64,000 nt of DNA from Mycetocola_B reblochoni (GTDB lineage Bacteria > Actinomycetota > Actinomycetes > Actinomycetales > Microbacteriaceae): assembly GCF_003667525.1 (NCBI RefSeq), contig NZ_RCUW01000011.1:1-64000 (forward strand). Reading direction: 5' to 3'. The position numbers and the translations under genes were made by a program. Shown here piece after piece: positions 59,860 through 64,000 of the stretch. A model generated the notes under the pieces. The model was not told the DNA's origin and did no database searches. It saw only the letters and a list, made by a program, of their open reading frames with translations. How positions within the stretch are numbered: position 1 is the stretch's first letter; every line of letters begins with the position of its first letter.

Positions 59860-59996
59860 CGCGGTCCGGCTGGGTGTTTTGATCAGTGATTGACAAGCAA
59901 AGCCCAGTCGGCGTCGCTAATGTTGATCGCGTCACCGGTTCTCTACTCGTGACGGACCACTCCACTGCAACGTCAGACAGCTCTAGGGAGGAACCT

Positions 59997-60308
59997 GTGG
60001 TACTACTTCGTCAGGAAATCGGCGACGTTCTCCGTGACTTCCGACTGCAGAAGGGGCACACCCTTCGACAGGTCGCCAGCAAGGCCAGCGTCGCGTTGGG
60101 CTACCTCAGTGAGGTCGAGCGCGGCCAGAAGGAGGCCTCGAGCGAGATCCTGGCCTCGGTGGCCGAGGCGCTCGACACCCCGATCTCGTCCATCATGCGC
60201 GAGGTCGGCGACCGCATCGCGGTCATCGAGGGCCTCGCGATCGTGCCGGACACCATTCCGGCAGACATCGTGGCGGCCGAGCTCGACGCCGAGGTGATGG
60301 CACACTGA
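59997..60308 (+). CDS. clgR: XRE-type activator of Clp proteolysis, ClgR
   Basis: A 103-residue Cro/C1-type regulator: LLRQEIGDVLRDFRLQKG, HTH helices HTLRQVASKASVALGYLSEVERGQKEAS and SEILASVAEALDTPISSIM, all very close to actinobacterial ClgR, which activates clp protease genes and stress functions. The location between cinA and recA is the usual one. GTG at 59997 (VVLLRQ) is preferred, as AGGGAGG lies just upstream; an ATG at 59886 would add 37 unconserved residues. A TTGACA at 59890 with TAATGT at 59918 is a possible but over-spaced promoter. Confidence 0.88.
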   Translation: MVLLRQEIGDVLRDFRLQKGHTLRQVASKASVALGYLSEVERGQKEASSEILASVAEALDTPISSIMREVGDRIAVIEGLAIVPDTIPADIVAAELDAEVMAH

Positions 60309-60335
60309 CGTCGCGCCGGCGCTTCGCGTCATCGG

Positions 60336-60366
60336 AAGGACCCCGGTCACTCGGCCGGGGTCCTTT
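60336..60366 (+). terminator. clgR terminator, 11-bp stem with T run
   Basis: AAGGACCCCGG (60336-60346) pairs perfectly with CCGGGGTCCTT (60355-60365), followed by TTT at 60364-60366. Confidence 0.87.
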
Positions 60367-60402
60367 CGCGTTCGCCATGGTCGCGCCGGTACGGTTGTCG
60401 GC

Positions 60403-60627
60403 ATGACGCTGAGCGAGTTCACCCGGGCCGTCGACGCGGAGTTCGGCCGGTCGAGGGCCAGGGTCCTCTGCGCGGACCTGGTCCTCGGCGCTCTCGGCTC
60501 CGTGACAGCGGACGAGGCGATCGAGGCGGGGGTCGACCCCCGACGCGTCTGGCTCGCGCTCTGCGAGGCGGTCGACGTTCCGCCGGAGAGGCGCCATGGA
60601 GCCGGCAGGCCCGAACCGCGCCCGTGA
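60403..60627 (+). CDS. DUF3046 family protein
   Basis: A 74-residue actinobacterial protein of unknown function. It has the DUF3046 pattern: MTLSEFTRAVDAEFG, ARVLCADLVLGALGSVTADEAIEAGVDPRRVWLALCEA (cited regions 1-60) and a short charged tail. This family sits almost always just before recA. TACGGT lies seven bases before the ATG, consistent with leaderless transcription. No role is assigned. Confidence 0.88.
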   Translation: MTLSEFTRAVDAEFGRSRARVLCADLVLGALGSVTADEAIEAGVDPRRVWLALCEAVDVPPERRHGAGRPEPRP

Positions 60628-60663
60628 CCTCGCACTCATTTTCGACACGCCAGCTGCCACTAC

Positions 60664-60692
60664 TCGAACATTCCTTCGTTCAGTCGTAGTCT
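60664..60692 (+). promoter_or_regulatory. Candidate recA promoter with SOS (LexA) box
   Basis: TCGAACATTCCTTCGT (60664-60679) resembles the actinobacterial LexA box TCGAAC-N4-GTTCGA with two mismatches in the right half. A -10-like TAGTCT follows at 60687-60692, placing the box at about the -35. The transcript would have a leader of about 165 bases before the recA ATG. Confidence 0.5.
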
Positions 60693-60863
60693 CTTCACAA
60701 GGCGCGATCCGTTCCACCGTTCCGCATCGTCGAGGCCGAGTCACCGTATGTCGGTGGCTGGCAATAACGTCGCAGACACAGCGGTTCACGCTGACGCCTT
60801 GTCTCCGGTCCCCGTGCTGGAACAGCCTGTAGGCGGCCCAACCTCAACGACTCAGGAGATGTC

Positions 60864-61904
60864 ATGCCCTCAGCAACCGACCGCGAGAAGGCCCTCGAGA
60901 CCGCACTCGCCCAGATCGACCGTCAGTTCGGCAAAGGCTCGGTCATGCGTCTCGGCAGCGACGAGCGCGCACCCGTCGAGGTGATCTCCACCGGGTCGAT
61001 CGCTCTTGACGTCGCGCTCGGCGTCGGGGGAATCCCACGCGGCCGCATCGTCGAGATCTATGGCCCCGAGTCCTCGGGTAAGACGACGCTCACGCTGCAC
61101 GCCATCGCGAACGTGCAGCGCGGAGGAGGCATCGCCGCCTTCATCGATGCGGAGCACGCGCTCGATCCCGAGTACGCGAAGAAGCTCGGTGTCGATATCG
61201 ACTCGCTTCTCGTCTCCCAGCCCGACACCGGTGAGCAGGCACTCGAGATCGCCGACATGCTCGTCCGTTCCGGCTCCATCGATCTCGTGGTCATCGACTC
61301 CGTGGCAGCTCTTGTGCCGCGAGCCGAGATCGAAGGAGAGATGGGTGACTCCCACGTCGGTCTGCAGGCCAGGCTGATGTCTCAGGCCCTCCGCAAGCTC
61401 ACGGGTGGTCTCAGCCAGACCAACACCACGATGATCTTCATCAACCAGCTCCGTGAGAAGATCGGTGTCTTCTTCGGCAGCCCGGAGACCACTGCCGGTG
61501 GAAAGGCTCTGAAGTTCTACGCCTCGGTCCGTATGGACATCCGCCGCATCGAGACCCTGAAGGACAGCGGCGACGCCGTCGGCAACCGCACGAGGGTGAA
61601 GGTCGTCAAGAACAAGATGGCGCCTCCTTTCAAGCAGGCGGAGTTCGACATCCTCTACGGCGTCGGGATTTCGCGAGAGGGCAGCCTCATCGACTTCGGT
61701 GTCGAGCACGGCATCGTCAAGAAGTCCGGTGCCTGGTACACCTACGAGGGCGACCAGCTCGGCCAGGGCAAGGAGAACGCGCGTAACTTCCTCAAGCGCA
61801 CGCCCGAGGTGGCGGCCGAGATCGAGCAGAAGATCAAGGTCAAGATGGGCCTCGTCGAGTCTGATCAGGTCGCAGACGCCCCCGCGGTTCAGAAGGGCGC
61901 CTGA
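60864..61904 (+). CDS. recA: Recombinase RecA
   Basis: A 346-residue RecA. Walker A GPESSGKTT lies at about 66-74; the catalytic Glu region is FIDAEHALDPEYAKKLG; Walker B is LVVIDSVAALVP; and the DNA-binding L2 loop is about 190-210 with TMIFINQLREKIGVFFGSPETT near it. It drives strand exchange and LexA self-cleavage. No intein is present. CAGGAGATG provides the ribosome site. recX follows within six bases. Confidence 0.98.
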   Translation: MPSATDREKALETALAQIDRQFGKGSVMRLGSDERAPVEVISTGSIALDVALGVGGIPRGRIVEIYGPESSGKTTLTLHAIANVQRGGGIAAFIDAEHALDPEYAKKLGVDIDSLLVSQPDTGEQALEIADMLVRSGSIDLVVIDSVAALVPRAEIEGEMGDSHVGLQARLMSQALRKLTGGLSQTNTTMIFINQLREKIGVFFGSPETTAGGKALKFYASVRMDIRRIETLKDSGDAVGNRTRVKVVKNKMAPPFKQAEFDILYGVGISREGSLIDFGVEHGIVKKSGAWYTYEGDQLGQGKENARNFLKRTPEVAAEIEQKIKVKMGLVESDQVADAPAVQKGA

Positions 61905-61909
61905 GCGTC

Positions 61910-62770
61910 GTGGTCGTTCGTTTCGAGTCGTCGGGTGGGGACGGCTCGCCGCTTGAGCGCGACAATGTTTCGGGTTTGGCTCCCGTGAGCCTCTTCGCGG
62001 AGGCCAAAGCGAAACGAGCTCGGGGCCGGAGCGCGACGCCGTCGCGGGAGAGCAGCGTGCCGGTCGGCGGTGGTGCGTCGGGATCGACGTCACTCACCGG
62101 CGACGGGGAAGCCGTCGCCGCGATGGAATCCGCGCTCGCGGCGCGAGGGATTGATGTTCGACCGCCTCGCTCGGCGACTCCTCGGGGTACCGCGGGCGAG
62201 CAGGTGGCGACGATCGAGGGTGCCGGCACCGCCGGCCCAGCGGAGCGCTCAGAGGCTGTCGTGACACTCGTGGCGGACGATGTCCTTGCCACCGTGAGGG
62301 ATCGCATCGTCGCTCGTCTTCGGCGTCGGGGGCTCAGCGAGGCAGAAGTGTTGCGCGCGGCCCTGGACGAGGGGCTCGACGCTCACCAGGCGAACGATGT
62401 TCTTGAGCAGTTGCGCTCCTGGGGCTACGTCGACGACGCGTCTCTTGCCGAGCAGCTGCTGGTCAAGGCCCAATCGCGGAAGGGTCAGGGGCGTGAGGCA
62501 GCGCGGCGCACCCTGGGCGAGCGTCTGATCCGGGCGGACATCGTCGACCAGCTCCTGGCCGACATCGACGACGCGGATGAGCTCGAGAGAGCGGTGGAAC
62601 TCGCGCGTCGGCGGGCACCGCAGGTGGCGAGCCTCGGTACCGAGGTCGCCCATCGCCGGCTCAGCGGATTCCTCGCCCGGCGAGGCTACAGCGGTGTAAT
62701 CGTGCGTCAAGCCGTCGACCGCGCCCTTGCCGAGTCCGGCGGGTCCGGTGTCCGATTCACCACGACGTAG
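61910..62770 (+). CDS. recX: RecX regulator with long N-terminal extension
   Basis: A 286-residue protein. The conserved three-helix-repeat RecX domain covers about 130-280: RIVARLRRRGLSEAEVLRA, LRSWGYVDDASLAEQL, ARRTLGERLIRADIVDQLL and FLARRGYSGVIVRQAVDRAL. It caps RecA filaments and limits their extension. Bacterial RecX is commonly 150-200 residues; here about 120 poorly conserved, Ser/Gly/Arg-rich residues precede the domain. The GTG at 61910 is six bases after recA; a later start is possible, but the reading frame is continuous. Confidence 0.88.
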   Translation: MVVRFESSGGDGSPLERDNVSGLAPVSLFAEAKAKRARGRSATPSRESSVPVGGGASGSTSLTGDGEAVAAMESALAARGIDVRPPRSATPRGTAGEQVATIEGAGTAGPAERSEAVVTLVADDVLATVRDRIVARLRRRGLSEAEVLRAALDEGLDAHQANDVLEQLRSWGYVDDASLAEQLLVKAQSRKGQGREAARRTLGERLIRADIVDQLLADIDDADELERAVELARRRAPQVASLGTEVAHRRLSGFLARRGYSGVIVRQAVDRALAESGGSGVRFTTT

Positions 62771-62780
62771 AATCGTGTCT

Positions 62781-64000
62781 ATGAGCAGCACCTCAGAGAC
62801 CCCCACGGTCATCCCGGTCTCCTCCGCGGCGACTGAGGGATCGCGCGCGCGTAGTTACGAGGTCCGCACCTTCGGCTGCCAGATGAACGTGCACGACTCG
62901 GAGCGACTGAGCGGATCCCTCGAGGCCGCGGGGTACGTCAAGGCGGACGGTCGTGAACCGGACGTGGTCGTGATCAACACCTGCGCGGTGCGAGAGAACG
63001 CCGACAACAAGCTCTACGGCAACCTCGGTCATCTCGCGGGTGTGAAGAAGCGCCACGAGGGCATGCAGATCGCGGTCGGCGGGTGCCTGGCGCAGAAGGA
63101 CAAGAACGCCATCCTCGAGAAGGCTCCGTGGGTTGACGTCGTCTTCGGCACGCACAACATGGGGGCGCTGCCGAGTCTGCTCGAGCGTGCACGCCACAAC
63201 GACGAGGCGCAGCTCGAGATCCTCGACGCACTCGAGACCTTCCCGTCTACTCTCCCGACCAAGCGTGACTCCAGCTACAGCGGATGGGTGTCCATCTCGG
63301 TGGGCTGCAACAACACCTGTACCTTCTGCATCGTGCCCTCCCTCCGCGGCAAGGAGAAGGATCGCCGTCCCGGCGACATCCTGGCGGAGATCGAAGCTCT
63401 CGTCGCCGACGGTGCGATCGAGGTGACGCTGCTCGGCCAGAACGTCAACTCCTACGGCGTCGAGTTCGGCGACCGCCAGGCCTTCGGAAAGCTCTTGCGC
63501 GCCGCGGGGGCGATCCCCGGTATTGAGCGGATCCGCTTCACCAGTCCCCACCCGGCGGCATTCACCGACGACGTCATCGCCGCGATGGCCGAGACGCCCG
63601 CCGTGATGCCGCAGCTGCACATGCCGCTTCAATCCGGCTCGGACCGGATCCTGCGGGCGATGCGCCGCTCCTACCGCTCGTCCAAGTTCCTCGGAATCCT
63701 GGATCGCGTGCGGGAGCGAATCCCGCACGCGGCGATCTCGACCGACATCATCGTGGGGTTTCCTGGGGAGTCCGATGCGGACTTCGAGGACACTCTCCGC
63801 GTCGTCGAGCAGTCGCGTTTCGCCTCCGCATTCACCTTCCAGTACTCGATTCGCCCGGGGACACCTGCCGCGACGATGGAGAACCAGGTCCCGAAACACG
63901 TCGTTCAAGAACGATATGAGCGCCTGATCGCCCTGCAAGAGCGGATCAGTCTCGAGGAGAACCGTGCACTCATCGGGCGCAGAGTCGACCTCCTCGTGTC
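62781..64000 (+). CDS. miaB: tRNA-2-methylthio-N6-dimethylallyladenosine synthase, 3'-truncated by window end
   Basis: The first 406 residues of MiaB, a radical-SAM enzyme that methylthiolates i6A37 in tRNA. The N-terminal UPF0004 domain has TFGCQMNVHDSERLSG, INTCAVRENAD and GGCLAQKD with three cysteines for the auxiliary cluster. The SAM cluster is GCNNTCTFCIVP (Cys176, 180, 183). HMPLQSGSDRILRAM and STDIIVGFPGESDADF follow. The C-terminal TRAM domain begins near the edge and is incomplete. TAGAAT lies seven bases before the ATG, a leaderless start ten bases after recX. Confidence 0.95.
   Translation, partial: MSSTSETPTVIPVSSAATEGSRARSYEVRTFGCQMNVHDSERLSGSLEAAGYVKADGREPDVVVINTCAVRENADNKLYGNLGHLAGVKKRHEGMQIAVGGCLAQKDKNAILEKAPWVDVVFGTHNMGALPSLLERARHNDEAQLEILDALETFPSTLPTKRDSSYSGWVSISVGCNNTCTFCIVPSLRGKEKDRRPGDILAEIEALVADGAIEVTLLGQNVNSYGVEFGDRQAFGKLLRAAGAIPGIERIRFTSPHPAAFTDDVIAAMAETPAVMPQLHMPLQSGSDRILRAMRRSYRSSKFLGILDRVRERIPHAAISTDIIVGFPGESDADFEDTLRVVEQSRFASAFTFQYSIRPGTPAATMENQVPKHVVQERYERLIALQERISLEENRALIGRRVDLLV

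Noticed and set aside
59886..59996. Earlier ATG for clgR
   Set aside because: The 37 added residues have no counterpart in ClgR proteins, and the GTG at 59997 has AGGGAGG upstream.
60748..60984. Short plus-strand frame between DUF3046 and recA
   Set aside because: Overlaps recA out of frame and has no motif or ribosome site.

Overview
The window reads as 64 kb of a high-GC Gram-positive (actinobacterial) chromosome, most likely from a member of the Microbacteriaceae. This is inferred from protein style and gene order: pgsA-cinA-clgR-DUF3046-recA-recX-miaB, thyA-dfrA-dapA-rnj, rpsO near pnp with an actinobacterial pnp leader RNA, a mycoredoxin (which implies mycothiol chemistry), very GC-rich coding sequence and many leaderless gene starts. 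No rRNA, tRNA, CRISPR array or prophage was found.

Layout. 1-4.5 kb is the only clearly mobile-element-marked part: the end of an IS5-like element, a CGNR zinc-finger regulator divergent from a LysE/RhtB exporter, a decayed IS481-like transposase and a copper operon (copZ-copA) behind a palindromic operator. 5-15.9 kb holds a SNF2-type helicase, mycoredoxin, 6-phosphofructokinase, an oligopeptidase B-like peptidase, an aldo/keto reductase, a pyruvate oxidase-type enzyme and a Pit phosphate transporter. 16-18.2 kb is a two-component system. 18.3-26.7 kb (minus strand) is the least familiar region: seven overlapping genes for three glycosyltransferases, an ABC exporter, two APH-fold kinase-like proteins and a small anchored protein with an aspartate-rich tail. 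26.8-29.6 kb carries two divergent nucleobase permeases. 29.7-39.6 kb holds a cyclic-nucleotide phosphodiesterase-like protein, aspartase, an FAH-family hydrolase, a PrsW-like protease, FKBP, apt, two flavin enzymes, an ArsR-type regulator and an MFS transporter.

39.6-64 kb is housekeeping core: rpsO, an amino-acid permease, pnp with its structured leader, an M16 peptidase, a histidine phosphatase, dapB, an OsmC protein, thyA-dfrA, dapA, rnj, a zinc-type CDF exporter, ftsK, pgsA, cinA, clgR, recA, recX and the first two thirds of miaB, which runs off the right edge.

Themes. (1) About seventeen operon-leading genes have a TANNNT-like -10 hexamer 6-7 bases before the start codon, so they are probably transcribed without a leader; genes inside operons are joined by ATGA/GTGA overlaps. 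(2) Most operons end in perfect GC-rich hairpins without a U tract. (3) Several simple repeats stand out: a 34-nt poly-C run upstream of thyA/osmC, a 59-bp tandem duplication at the aspA stop, six heptamers across the apt stop and an 18-bp repeat coding for an MFS loop. The best candidate for an undescribed system is the seven-gene glycosyltransferase/ABC/kinase operon; its product cannot be named from sequence alone.
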